Source: Sipunculus nudus (taxonomy: Eukaryota > Annelida > Sipuncula > Golfingiida > Sipunculidae). From it: a DNA stretch of 64,000 bases. Positions 36,134-48,382 of the stretch are shown here, piece after piece; the stretch's first letter is position 1, and the number at the start of each line of letters is the position of its first letter. Below the pieces are notes generated by a model, which saw only the letters and a program-made list of their open reading frames with translations, was not told the DNA's origin and ran no database searches. Made by a program: the position numbers and the translations under genes. The stretch is from the NCBI GenBank assembly GCA_026874595.1, contig CM049316.1:58723676-58787675 (forward strand), in the 5' to 3' direction.

Positions 36134-36705
36134 TAGTAACATTTAAAGGGAACAAATGATAGTGAAGGTATAGGATTAAAGGACCTAATTTTCAACAAAG
36201 TAAATAAAAACCTACCTTACACCTTATTTAAGAAACAGAATTATTTAAAAATATGAGAAATCAGTCTACATTTTACAACATACCAGACCCACTAATGGCG
36301 GTCGAGGTCATTGGTCACATAGAAAAACAGCCTCAATTGACAGCTGCTGATTGGATGATGTCATACAAATACTCTTAAAAAAATTACTAGCCAAAACAAA
36401 GATAGCTACTCATGTAGGGACACATCTGATCTGTCAGATCATTAGAAAGAGTATAAAAAGTTGTAAAACATAGTCTCAAGATTAATTTTGAAATGTTTGC
36501 TTGCCACATTAGGTCCTGACTTTCATATGCAGCTTTCTAGGAAATTATTGAAAAATATAAATTTTTATGAAAATTATTTAATTAAAAAAATAGATGGACA
36601 CGGTTGGTGGAAAGGACTATATGAACTGATGGTTCATCTCTGGATACATCTGGAGCTTTTGCTCCCTCATCTGTCTGATCGTATCAACATCTAAATGGTA
36701 ATTTA
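36134..36705. other. No gene seen
   Basis: AT-rich. The 68-codon open frame at 36488-36694 (which includes a Trp/Gly/Leu-rich stretch) has no recognised domain and no splice context. Confidence 0.4.
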
Positions 36706-37020
36706 TTGCCTCCACCAAGGAGGGTATGCATTCATCCTTGTTTGTGTGTGTGTTTGTGTATGTGTCTGTGAGTTTGTTCACTACATAACTCGTGCAATCA
36801 TGAACAGAATTTCATGAAATTTTCTGGGCATTTCGGTAATGGACCAGTGAAGAATCAATTTGGTGTGGATCAGGCTAATGATCCACATCCTGGAATGTCA
36901 TCAGTTAATATTCACAAATGTATAGCCACTTAACCACAAATGAACCTGGGAATATGGGCCAGATAAGTGAATGCAAACATGGTTTCAGTACCATCCCACA
37001 AAAGGAACCTCCCATAAGTA
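36706..37020 (+). repeat. Interspersed repeat, family J, copy 1
   Basis: The order 'ggagg(g)tatgc-ttcatcc-ttgtttgtgtgtgtgttt', 'tcatgaa(c)a..atttcatgaaattttc.gggcattt.ggaatggaccagtgaagaa', 'aatgaacct.ggaatat' and 'gaatgcaaac' is shared with 43938-44250. It is followed at 37083-37235 by sequence matching the 3' end of family A copy 3, so the two may be parts of one element. Confidence 0.6.
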
Positions 37021-37082
37021 TATGAGTGCAAGTGTTGAAAAAGTACAACTCTTTCCACACATACTGAACATGCACATATATC

Positions 37083-37235
37083 ATGAATTTCTTTACTCTT
37101 CAATTCAAATCAATCATATCAACCAACCATGGCCTGTATTTACTTTTCCTCTCAGTCTTTATCTCTATTTGTTATTATTTTAGATCTTTACCTTCAAGGT
37201 CAGCTTCAGCTGAGCACCATGACTGATGGGTCCCT
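37083..37235 (+). repeat. 3' end of a family A-type element
   Basis: The run from 'caattcaaatcaatcatatcaaccaaccatggcct' to 'tttaccttcaaggtcag' matches 35695-35797 closely. It ends CAGCTGAGCACCATGACTG and 'atgggtccctttttt', a decayed form of the TGACCCATGGGTCA terminus. No matching 5' hairpin was found upstream. Confidence 0.6.
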
Positions 37236-37337
37236 TTTTTATGCATATACTTACATATGCATGTATGTGAACATGAAAGATCAGTTTAATAGGTGCTTGA
37301 ACTTTATCCATTCTACATTTGCCTGCCAAGTATGACC

Positions 37338-37998
37338 AGGGCCCAGTTTTACTAAGAATGCGTATGGCTTAAATCAAATTTTACCAAAACGCCTCCCAAG
37401 TCGGCTAACGTAAACCTGTGAGATAAGTCAGTTTCACTAAACGCGATTTAGCTAAGTCGGTCTGAACCTTGGAAATCCCCTTTTCAACGCCACCTATTGA
37501 TGAAATAATGAATTAAAAAAGCGTCTGAAATGGGGACGCAAACACTTAGCGGAAGATAGTGACATGGAATTTTAATTAACCCTATGTTATTCCTGTTAAC
37601 TTTTTAAATGAATAGTTTAAAAAACGGTCTGGACATCGTGGTATTGCTGTACTTGACTGTACAAATTGAACAACAACCCCCATGATCTATTCTTTGGTTT
37701 AAGGACCCCTTTCAGGGAAACGGCACATGGCGTGACGTCATTGTCACCTGTGACGTACCGTACCACGCTCGTCAGATGGCCGTATGGTCACATGCAACAA
37801 GTGCAAGTGATATAATGTGCTATACACCCATGAAACACATAGTTAAGCCTCCTCGGTGCAGGCTTAGCAGTTCAGCCCGCCAGGTGACTTAAGTCACTAA
37901 CGTTATTTTTAATGAAACTGACTTAAAGCTCGACAAAAGTGACTTAAGTAAAAAACGCAGAATAACAGGCTTAAGTTGGTTTAATGAAACTGGGCCCA
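37338..37998. mobile_element. MITE, about 660 bp, GGGCCCAGTTT termini
   Basis: The left end AGGGCCCAGTTTTACTAAG and the reverse complement of the right end CTGGGCCCAGTTTCATTAAA match over about 18 bp. Inside, 'gacttaagtcact' and 'tgacttaagtaa' recur, and 'taagtcagttt' appears near the left end and inverted near the right. The interior is CpG-richer (37730-37790) than its surroundings. No transposase is present. Confidence 0.65.
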
Positions 37999-39444
37999 GT
38001 ACCTTTTCATTCCATTGGGTAGAGGAGCAACGATCTTGCAAAGGGTCTTGGTGTGGAGACATGCTCTGATAGGGACATGAACCCACTGCCATGCAGTCAC
38101 AAGTCCTGTGTCTTAACCATTACACCATCATGATCCTTACCTTGAGACCTATCTGTCATATTGCTCATGGTATCCCCACTAGATGCCAGCACCAGATGAA
38201 GTTCCTTCCAGTGAGACAGATGTATGAACAGACAAAGAAATTGTCTTGCACCCAGGTTTTTGATACGCGTCAAATAAAAAATTTAAACAACTTTTCTTAT
38301 TCTCAAGGCAAAGCTCTTCACAGGTTTAATTCCATCCATGAGTATTTACATGAACATACGAACACAATCAACAAACAAACATGGGGAAACAGTATAATGA
38401 CTATAATCCCCATCCAACTTCATCAATTGAGATTCATAAATCTATTTCAAATTTCAAGAAATATCCTTACTGTGTGAATGAGCATATTGGTGTGTTTAAT
38501 CATCACGCCATGCCATCAGGGAATTATAAAAACAAGCAGACATATTTGGGAATTTTATTTGTGATCAAGTGAATTAGAACTAGCACCATAGCAGAGTTCA
38601 TACTCATAGAGCGTACAGATCTAATGATAACGGATGCTGCGATAAAAAGTCTGATGAATATTTATCCCCACAGAATGCAGTAATCAATATAGCGTGGGGG
38701 AAATGATAGCTGAGAGAGTAAGAAATAATAATGGAACATTGTCAATAAACGATTGTTTATTAAAGGTGGGTTATGAAGGGAGGCTGGTTAAAGATGTTAA
38801 ATGATGTTTTACCAGGAACATTGTGAAGATGAATAAATACAGCTATCAAGTTAAACCTGTACATTTATTAATCTTACTCTTTGTCTGGCAGGATTTAAGA
38901 TAGTGGGTGCTAGTTTAAGGGCAGTGTGCTCAAAGTAGGCTGATGCAATATGTAACCAGACTTTTGACAAGACTTTTGGGAGCTCATGCACAGTTAGTAA
39001 TGTTCTTCACCAGTCTGCCCATTGGCCAAGGACTTAACCACAAATGTGTGTGTTTTTCACCCAAGAAGTATATGGGGTAGGTGTCATTAAATTAGTGAAT
39101 TGATTAGAAGAAGGGTTATGGATAAACCTCGACTACCAACTACTGGTAATGGGTGCTATGGGAGCTGATGGTTTTAACACCATAAAAATGAACATTTCTG
39201 AAATTTCAAAGTGTGAAGTTGGAAGAGATTGTCAGACTCGTATTGTTATTTGTGGCAGACTACAAGGACAGGTGTATACATGTAACTAACTAAACAAAGG
39301 TCACAGAAAATATAAAGAATCACCACAAAAGTAAGAATGTGCAAGGATTGTGAATATTGTTATGCAAAATAATAATCAAACAGATTTCTAGGTGCTGTAA
39401 GGTAATTACCCCTGCATGAAAAGAGGGTTATTGTTTTCACTGGA

Positions 39445-39482
<38 letters not shown>

Positions 39483-40366
39483 AAGATATCTGAAGAACGG
39501 TATCACTGATGTTATTGGAATTTATCAAATAGGTGGGTATTGTGAAAATCACAAAGTGATTAATTTTTTTGTGTGTAAATCCCAGCAGAAATAACCCAAG
39601 GATAAGCGTTTTCGGGATGTTATAGGATATTTGTTAACACCAAGACGTAGCATGTGACAATATGGCCATCTTTGGAGTGCGAGTCATGATGTCACAGAGG
39701 ACAGTCAACATATAGCATGAGAAGCCATGGTTGTTGTTCGTTGTGTTTATATTCAAGGATGGCAATACAAAATTTCCAGTAGTGTTTTCCAAAATATTTT
39801 CAATGAAAAAGTTCCCATGAATAACACTGGTTTAATTAACATTCCATGGCCCCAACTTTGAACACCATCTTCTGCATGGCTTGCATCCGCATATCAGACG
39901 TGTTTTAATTTTAAAATTATTTCAGTATAACAGCTGTTGCAAGATTCTCACATGTTAAGAAACCCTTGAATTTGTCCAAATCTATAATATTGAAGTCTTT
40001 AAAACTGTATGAATTTACTTTATTTGAAAATTTCATTTGAAATGATTTGTTTCAGTTTGATGGGTGTCTCGGGCAGAGAGAGAGAATGAGGCATACTTTA
40101 ACCTGTCAACAAAGATCTCATAATCTTTTGTGAACTGGATTTATGTATAAAAAAAGGTGAATAAAATTATAGAAAATGGCGCAGATTAGATGGTTGAAAA
40201 TGGGGTAAAGGAGGCTATGAAAAAATGGCCTTGAAAATACATATTTTGTCCTTAAAATTTGTTTAACAATGAAACCTTGAAAATGAAATCTTAAAATCAC
40301 GATGGGGAGTAAACTTACGTTTGTAACCTGAGAATGTGAAAATTTGTATTCACGATATCTTATTGG
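37999..40366. other. No gene seen; one GT microsatellite
   Basis: The 128-codon open frame at 38091-38477 has no recognised motif. A GT run at 39448-39480 sits in a family J-like context ('gggttattgttttcac-tggat' before, 'gcaagatatctgaagaacgg' after). Otherwise unassigned. Confidence 0.4.
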
Positions 40367-40660
40367 TAGGAATCTGTTGTAAAATCATATTCATTGATTA
40401 CAAAAGATAAAAAAAAATGACTGATGATCGATTATTTATTGATTATTTTATATACTATCTATATTAATGTGAAATATGCTGCATGGAATTATTCCTCAAA
40501 TATTGAACAAGTAAATTCAGTTCAACAGGATAATATGACTTCTTTGTATGTGCCTACATAATCATTTATGATGGATTGTGCAAAAATGCAATAGATCTAA
40601 ACATTATTAAAGAAAACCACCAATTATAGATTTAATGATTTAATTGGCACATCATTAATT
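40367..40660 (+). repeat. AT-rich interspersed repeat, family G, copy 1
   Basis: The order 'attggtaggaat', 'gactgatgatcgattatt-attgattattttatatac', 'gaatatgctgcatggaa', 'tgcctacataatcattt', 'gcaaaaatgcaa' and 'gatttaattggcacatca' is shared with copies 2 and 3 at 48899 and 55268. The right end in better copies reads GATTAATCGGCACACCACTA, similar to known hAT MITE termini (from memory, not searched). Confidence 0.65.
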
Positions 40661-41770
40661 ACTATAGGTAAATGCTGAGAAATAAAGATTCAAAATTCCT
40701 TTAATATAAGCTGCATACTGTCAGATAGTTTACCAACTCATATGTACACACACATGCATGCACACATCCAGCCACACTATATCAGAAAGCGGAGCATTCA
40801 CTATATCAACTTGACAGTGCTAAATATAAAAATCCATCAATGTTGTCCATGGTCGTGTCTATATAGAATTAAGCAGACCAAGTTTGATGTCACCAAACTG
40901 GGTGAAAAGATCAAACATTTGGGTATCATACTGATAGCCAGGTTATTTAACATGACAGCCTGACATGGCATTAACTGGACCATCATGACATTAATGTATA
41001 TGCCAAGGCTCAGACTATAAAACCAATGTTTATGGCATTTCGGCCAAGAGCTTTAACCCATGAGCTTGGCCCTGGCCTTTTGCGTGAAATGTCATGATGT
41101 CGGGTAATAAGAAGCTTTGTGACCTGGGTCCAGTACTGCACTCCCCGCAGTGTCCAAGATATCCTCAGTAAGAATAGATCTGACCTGTCCATATTGTCTA
41201 TATCTGATTTAGTGGCAATTCATCAGACAGTCAAGGTTAGCCATCTGCTTGCCAAAACACTTGAACAGAAATGTGAAATAAAGTCAGTTGGATTGATATA
41301 GATTCTAATAACACAATCGTTGCAATGTGCAGAATATTTTTTTACACATAGAGCACCTGTTTATATGAAGAAATTTTCTTTATAAATTTTATATTACATT
41401 ATACTTGAATGACCAGGAACAAATTTAGAATTTTGACCAGGACTTTCAAGATTACTTTGTGTGCTTCCAAGAATCCAAAAAGGAATGTACAAGTGATTTT
41501 AAACTTTTATATAAAATTATGATATATAATGAAAAAATTACAAAATCAAGACAAAGATCAGACTGGATGCTATGGGGGGGGTGGGTTAAGCTCGACTCCA
41601 TGAATATTGTATACCCCTTTACCCTTTCTTTTACTGGACCCACATATAGAATATCCTCTCTCCAGAATAACTCATATAAAAGTAAACTGGAAAGTTAAAA
41701 TGTTGTATTTGAGAGAATCAAGAGAATTAAAAAAAAGATTTCTCAGCAAGATCTCCAGCTTTTTAATTTA
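40661..41770. other. No gene seen
   Basis: Several short open frames on both strands (40742-40963, 41010-41192 minus, 41459-41698) overlap each other and show no motif. Confidence 0.45.
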
Positions 41771-42002
41771 ATTATAAATTGAATAGTCCAGTTTCCAGCA
41801 GTGACATTGATTTATGCATTTGTCTGTAAATTCTTTCAAAATATATTTGTTATAATAGAGATATGAATAGTCCACAGTTAACTTATATTATAAATTGAAT
41901 AGTCCAGTTTCCAGCAGTGACATTGATTTATGCATTTGTCTGCAAATTCTTTCAAAATATATTTGTTATAATAGAGATATGAATAGTCCACAGTTAACTT
42001 GA
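41771..42002. repeat. Recent tandem duplication, 116 bp x 2
   Basis: 41771-41886 and 41887-42002 differ by one base that I can see (ctgtaaa versus ctgcaaa). A 12-base partial third start (gattataaatcc) follows. The near-identity indicates a recent event. Confidence 0.95.
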
Positions 42003-42651
42003 TTATAAATCCTGTATATATAGTCTGCACACCTTTGTCATAGGGCTGGTCATACAGACACACATATTGACAATAAAATATTAAAGTTGCCTTTATCGTA
42101 GAGGATGACTGTCATCTTAATCAGATTACCATGAGACAGAGACGGGAGTACGCCTAATATAGGGAGATAAAGAGGCGACTACTTGTGAGACCAGTAGTAA
42201 TAAAGGATGATGAACATTGACAGAGTATGATGAACAGTGATGAACAATGATGAACAGTGACAAGAGGTAATCAGCACTGACAGTGACAAAGGGATGAGTT
42301 TGTATTTATGGAGGAAATAGTAGAAAGTGCAGGAAAGGTGTATCAAACAAACCTGAACTGTTATTGAGGTATAAATGTTAGTTCTGTCACATTCCAGTTA
42401 GCCACTACTTGCAGATGTTGTCTTTGCTGTTTTACATCTCCTGGGGTGCTGGCACTGAGCCAAGACTATTCTGACCAATGAGAGTAGAGTATTGCAGATT
42501 TTTTCTCCTTACTCATTCTCATTGGCTGTTAATGACATAATTAGTTTGTACAATATGGTGTCTTCCCCTCTTCTTCATGGATTCCTGCTTTGACAAGAAC
42601 AAGGCTTTCTAGATGATAGAACATAGATTGGAAGGCATCAAGTGGTAGCTT
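42003..42651. other. No gene seen
   Basis: A short degenerate 'gatgaac(a/t)gtga' repeat lies at about 42208-42262. An inverted CCAATGAGA/TCTCATTGG pair lies near 42475-42525. Confidence 0.45.
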
Positions 42652-42745
42652 TTGATTCTTTTATCATCTAGCAAAAGGACTGTAATTTTAGGTAACTGTT
42701 GATTCTTTTATCATCCAGCAAAAGGACTGTAATTTTTGTCCCAAA
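42652..42745. repeat. Tandem duplication, 47 bp x 2
   Basis: 'ttgattcttttatcatc(t/c)agcaaaaggactgtaattt' starts at 42652 and 42699. Confidence 0.9.
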
Positions 42746-43937
42746 CAGATTTGAATTGTTTTTGCATAGAAAATCAACAACAGCCTATAATCAATTTTAA
42801 CTTGAACAGAAACTACCATAATCAATTTATGCAGTTCTTGTGGTTTGGTTTATTGTGAGGAAGATTGATACTAGATTTTGGCACACTGCTAAAATGCAAG
42901 GAACCCCTGGTGGCAGCCTTTGCAAGCAGTGGGAAGGTGGAATGAGTTTTGAAGAATGTAACTTGTTCACTGGTTGGGAGTATTTAATAATTAAGGTAGC
43001 TCTGAGTGGATAACTGAATTTACAGGTAATACTTGAGGTTTGATAATTACTATGGTTAATTGATTGGTATCAGTCATTCAGTGTCATATCAAACACTGGT
43101 AACACATTTTGGTATCAGCTATTTCAGTATTGTCTTTAAGAACAAGTCAGTTCAAGCTGTCTTGTTACAGATACAAAGTTTCTAATAGTGATGGCATCAT
43201 ATCTCAAATCACCAATTTTCTTTCTTTTATAACTCTTAAGCTTGTCATTTTTGTAACCTTTTGAGCTGCTTGTCATTATTGAAATCCTCTGCTAGCACCA
43301 AGCTTATGTTGCAATCATACTAGTGATATTTACCAGTATTATAATCTCAGTATCAGTTCTATCATTGCCAGTCTACTGCCTATGGTAGCCATTACCAATT
43401 TATGTGTGGGTAAAGAGGGCATATCCCACTCCTAAAGACCTTGGCCAGGGGTCTCAGCAAGAGAAAAACCACAACCACAGAGTCACAAATCCCTCACCAT
43501 ACCACAAACCATACTTCATGACTCACTTGGTATATATGTGTAGTTTCTATTTTCTTGCTTATTTGAGAAGTTTTTGCATTGCGTACGTTGGAAGTATATG
43601 GTTTATTGGCTTTTGGTCTGTCAAGGATTAAAAGCTTTAACTGATGATTGGTAATTAATCAGTTGTTGTTTGGCAGGGTTGTAGCCGCTGAACAGGGAAA
43701 TACTAATTAAACTGGTCAGTTCATAATTAATTTTATTATTAATGTCTTTATATAGAATATTTTCAGCACCATAGAGTGATACAGTCATTGTAAATAGAAA
43801 GTTTTTTAGTTTTTATCATTGAATGCCACTGTGTTAAAAAAAAGTGCTACCATTTTCACTATTTCCACATGGCAGATACAAACTGTTTTAGATGGTTTCA
43901 AAGCAGGTTTTGTGTCACATAAGTGACATTGATTTTA
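42746..43937. other. No gene seen
   Basis: AT-rich with no paired splice sites or recognised motif. The 75-codon open frame at 43404-43631 is unremarkable. Confidence 0.45.
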
Positions 43938-44250
43938 TTGCTTCCGGGAGGAGGATATGAGCGTTCATTCCTGTTCTTGTGTGTCTTTGTGTGTTTATTC
44001 ACAATGTTACTCATATGATCATGAATTAAATCACATGAAATTTTCAGGGCATTTTAGGAATGGGCCAGTGAAGAACCAATTAAATTTTGGTGTCGTTCTG
44101 GCCCATGATCCAGTTTCAGGAAGGTCATGATGGAATAATAACAAATGTACAATCACACCACTTATGCACGAATGAACCTTGGAATATTTGCTAAATGCAA
44201 ACACCGTTTTGGGAGAGTCCCACATAGTGGAGTCTTGCATTCCATTGAAT
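43938..44250 (+). repeat. Interspersed repeat, family J, copy 2
   Basis: It shares the order of words listed for 36706-37020 ('aaattttcagggcattttaggaatgggccagtgaagaaccaatt', 'gaatgaaccttggaatat', 'aatgcaaacaccg'). It starts near 'ttccgggaggaggatatg'. Confidence 0.6.
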
Positions 44251-45008
44251 GTAAATTTCTAGTAGAGGATGTTTTGACATAATCTCATGTATCAGCCACA
44301 AAATGGCTGAAGTATATTATTATGGATCATTGTCTTCATGGCTGTTATCTCTCATTGATACACACTTTTTCATACTTATTCTAAGAAGATTTGATACTCA
44401 TTCATGCAAGATTCAAGCTATATTTCCATAAGCGTGAGAGTGAAGGCAAACACAAACGTGAATATGAGTTGGGAACCATTTGTGGGATGTGTTTCCATGT
44501 TGGGATGCAACACATGATTTCTAGTCTTTTCTGCACAGGTACATTACATAAATTTTCTTCACAGAATCCAAAGTCTCAGTTCTGCATTATGTCACCTTCA
44601 TCCTCATTCAACAGACAGTTCCCCCTGCAGGCCATGGGCCTAACATTGTAATATGTAAAAGAGAAGTTTATAAGGAATCAAAATTACCTTCTGTTAAATG
44701 TATTATAGTGAATGCATATTGAGACATTAAATACTGCATGGTTTGATTTTTTTGTGTGTTTGGGGTGCTGCCAGCTTTGATAACTACCTCCTTCCCAGTT
44801 ACCAAGAATCTGCTTGTCCCTGCTGTTTTTTTGTGAAACGGGAAGTTTATCGGGGACTGGTAATACTCCTGAGATAGTAAGCACAGGCTCGGTACTACAG
44901 CAGTTAAGACCATCAGATCAGAGGTAAAATATGGTTCATACTGTATTGAAGGAGGCTGGCAGGTATGGTTAATTATGTTAGATTTGTGTACTTTTATTAC
45001 TTTTTTCA
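44251..45008. other. No gene seen
   Basis: Open frames at 44391-44651 (+) and 44668-44913 (-) lack motifs and splice support. Confidence 0.45.
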
Positions 45009-45190
45009 GGGAGGTTATGTTTTCACCTGCGTCTGTTTGCTTGTTTGTTGGTTTGTTAGTTTATAGAGTACACAGAAACTGCTTGATCAGTTTCTGCAGA
45101 ATTCTGTGGGGCTGGACAAGGGGGGTCGAAGTTGTAAACCAGGGAAGACTCTATTAAATGTTGGTGCTGATCTGGACTTAATGGATCAAG
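45009..45190 (+). repeat. Interspersed repeat fragment, family J-like start
   Basis: 'agggaggttatgttttcacctgcgtctgtttgcttgtttgttggtttgtt' followed by 'acagaaactgcttgatcagtttctgcagaattctgtggg' is a GTTT/GTCT-rich head with a downstream unit. It resembles the start of family J and is related in style to 36706 and 39430. Confidence 0.5.
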
Positions 45191-45346
45191 CTAGTATGAA
45201 TGCTTAGCCTTGTTCACTTTGGAATAAGTCTGACAGACTCTCCCCTGCTGCCATCTATCAGAAGATTTTGACATTATAATGAGAGGGGTGGGATGTGGAA
45301 AACCCCATTAAAGCCAGCTATTTACCTGCCTTATGTTTGTATAATT

Positions 45347-47103
45347 GTATCCGCCAAAACGAAGTTTTGCGGATACTATGTTTTTGACCGGGTTCCGCCG
45401 CCGCCGCCGCCGCCGCCGCGTTCGTTTCCGGAGAACTCCTCTGAGACTACTGGACAGATTTTTCCGAAACTTACACAAATTATCGGGTTACATGTGAACT
45501 GGTGCCTAACCAAGTGACCTTGACCTCTGACCTTTCGTCTCTGCCCAGCGTCCGTTTGTGCGTCTGTTTTCACATATAAACCCATATATCTCGGGAACCG
45601 TTTGACCGATCCGGAAAAAAATTTTACACAAATGTAGCCCTGGCATAGCTTTATAACATACACAACAAAAGGTGGCGCCACCTGCAACCATGTTTGCACA
45701 GTGTCCATCTGTTCATCTGCCTGGGGTTAAAATCACTCATATCTCTGCAGTGGTTTGACTAATTCACCTAAAATTTGGCATGCGTATACATCCTAGATAG
45801 CTTTCTCGATTTTATGACAGGTGGCGCCACCTACATTCACGTTAACGCTACACACATAAACCCATATATCTCGGGAACCGTTTGACCGATCCGGAAAAAA
45901 ATTTTACACAAATGTAGCCCTGGGATAGCTTTATTAAATACACAACAAAAGGTGGCGCCACCTGCAACCATGTTTGCACAGTGTCCATCTGTTCATCTGC
46001 CTGGGGTTAAAATCACTCATATCTCTGCAGTGGTTTGACTAATTCACCTAAAATTGGGCATGCGTATACATCCTAGATAGCTTTCTCGATTTTATGACAG
46101 GTGGCGCCACCTACATTCACGTTAACGCTCCACACATGAACCCATATATCTCGGGAACCGTTTGACCGATCCGGAAAAAATTTTTACACAAATGTAGCCC
46201 TGGGATAGCTTTATAACATACACAACAAAAGGTGGTGCCACCTGCAACCATGTTTGCACAGTATCCATCTGTTCATCTGCCTGGGGTTAAAATCACTCAT
46301 ATCTCTGCAGTGGTTTGACTAATTCACCTAAAATTCGGCATGCGTGTACATCCTAGATAGCTTTCTCGATTTTATGACAGGAGGCGCCACTTACATTCAC
46401 GTTAACGCTGCAGACATCCAAGCTCATATCTCGGGAACCGTTTGACCAATCAGGAAAAATATTTTACACAAATGTAGCCCTTGGATAGCTTTATAACATA
46501 CACAAAAATGGTGGCGTCACCTGAAGCCATTTTTTTTCACAGTGTCCATCTGTTTGTCTGCCTTTAGTTAAAATCACTCATTTCTCTGCTGTGGTTTGAC
46601 CAAATTTCCTGAAATTCAGCATGCTTATACATCCCGCATAGCTTTCTTGATTTTATGACAGGTGGCGCCACTTACATTCACGTTCATGCTGTAGACATCC
46701 ATGCTTATATCTCCGGACTCATTCAACCAATCAGAAAAAATTTTTTACACAAATGTAGCCCTTGGATAGCTTTATAACTTACACAAAAATGGTCACGCCA
46801 CCTGCAGCCATTTTTGCACAGCTTCCATCTGTTTGTCTGCTGTGGGATAAAATCACTCATATCTCTGCAGTGGTTTGACTTTTCCACATGAAATTTTGCT
46901 TGTGTATATATCTTGGATAGTTTCTCATTCAAATAACAGGTGGCGCCACCTACAATCATGTTTATGTGGCAGAGATCCATTCTATTATTTAACACATGTA
47001 ACTCTATATCCCCTTGCCACTCAATCCATGCCTTACTTCACCCGTCCTTCTCTGATTTTGGCGGATACACGTAGTCGCTTGTCGACTACCCGTATTCTAG
47101 TTT
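45347..47103 (+). mobile_element. Helentron/pearl-like element, family E, copy 2 (best preserved)
   Basis: GTATCCGCCAAAA (45347-45359) is the exact reverse complement of TTTTGGCGGATAC (47056-47068). The 5' end also folds on itself: TATCCGCCAAAAC-gaa-GTTTTGCGGATA (45348-45375). A CCG/GCC triplet run (about 45397-45419) follows. The core has five 280-bp units. The 3' end has a perfect 7-bp stem hairpin GTAGTCG-cttgt-CGACTAC (47071-47089) and ends TCTAGTTT. No Rep/helicase frame is visible. Confidence 0.78.
45571..46970 (+). repeat. Tandem array, 280-bp period, 5 units (family E core)
   Basis: Unit starts (CACATATAAA, CACACATAAA, CACACATGAA, CAGACATCCA, GTAGACATCC) fall at 45571, 45851, 46131, 46411 and 46691, each exactly 280 apart. 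The first three units are nearly identical and the last two are more diverged. Each unit holds two GGTGGCGCCACC-type palindromes spaced alternately about 149 and 131 bp. The two half-units share 'gtggcgccacctgca/ctacatt' ends, which suggests an older half-size repeat. Confidence 0.95.
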
Positions 47104-48106
47104 GTGTTATTTCTGGCCTACTCTGGGTATACATATATTAATGAGTTAACTGCAGTTACTACCTATTTAGGAGAGCTCTTATAATACCACAGTGATTGGT
47201 TCATGGATTTGTTGATGTGCAAGCTGTTTGTAAACATGGTACACATGCCAATGAAAAACAGAAACACCATATGATCTTCCGTGGTTGATTGTGCACTAAC
47301 TTTTGTTTGTGTGAGCGTGTGGAGAATCACCATATTTTGTCATTTGTAAACCTCTGATATGATGATAGATGCCCTTGTTGGATGTGTCTTGATTACGATT
47401 GGTCGCCATTTTGGTGGCCCCCCTACAGTTATAAACACATGGATATAAACAAAACAGATAGCCTGTGCTTTTTTTAGCTTATTTTTATGCAAGGTTCAAA
47501 ATATTTTCATTTTTTAATACAGATCAGATAATAGAATAGGCCCCTTTAACAGCTTGGCACATGTTAGATAAAGGAATATTCTGACATCATTGGCTGTAAC
47601 AAACAATTTTTCTTAGATCATTGACTGTACAAATGAGGTCAACCGTACCTAATTCCTAATTGTACTTAATTCCAGAAATGGATTTCTTAATGACAAGAAA
47701 TGTGGTCTAGCTAGCTTATGTCTTACTGCTTCGAGGAATTAAGATTGCTACCCATATGTCTTAATGCTTTAAAGAAAACAGGATCATGATTTTCTCAAAG
47801 AAAAAAAAATTGCTGTGATCTCAAATAAACATGAATTAAATTGTGTAAGCAATGAAAGATGACAAAACACAATATTCAGACACTATCAACCTATAATAAT
47901 CAGTTCAGTTTATAGGCCCCTTCATCTTGGCTATGGCTTTATCTTATATATATAAGACATATTATGTTTAAGAGACCCAAGTGTCTGAAATTTGGTAAAT
48001 GTTAGAGGTAAAAAAAAATTGATTTTGAATTTATGTTCACATCTAAATATAGCATGAATATTAACTGGGAAATTTGTGTAATAAGACCACCAATGGGACT
48101 GGCCAA
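47104..48106. other. No gene; one short repeat
   Basis: 47398-47480 ('gattggtcgccattttggtggcccccctacagttataaacacatggatataaacaaaacagat') matches the short repeat at 58975-59080 and the inverted one at 24835-24905. The rest is unassigned AT-rich DNA. Confidence 0.5.
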
Positions 48107-48382
48107 AAGAGGTCTTAATTCACAGGTGGTCTTATTAGAGAGGTCAGTTGTCACCAATGTGAATGGTTTTGGTTCACTCTAGGGTGGTCTTAATAGACAG
48201 GTCAGTTATAACCAATGTGAATGCTTTTGGTTCACTCTAGGGTGGTCTTAATAGACAGGTCAGTTATAACCAATGTAAATGCTTTCAGTTCACTCCAGGG
48301 TGGTCTTAATAGACAGGTCAGTTATAACCAATGTGAATGCTTTTTGTTCACTCTATGGTGGTCTTAATAGACAGGTGGTCTA
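48107..48382 (+). repeat. Tandem array, 58-bp period, about 4.3 units
   Basis: GGTGGTCTTA recurs at 48125, 48183, 48241, 48299 and 48357, exactly 58 apart. Each unit includes 'agacaggtcagttataaccaatgt(g/a)aatgct' and 'ttcactc'. Phrases such as 'accaatgggac' (just upstream at about 48089) and 'gaggtggtctta' also occur in the MITE-like sequences at 50737 and 51579, so the array may have grown out of such an element. A 92-codon ORF at 48279-48557 overlaps it and is not supported as a gene. Confidence 0.92.
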
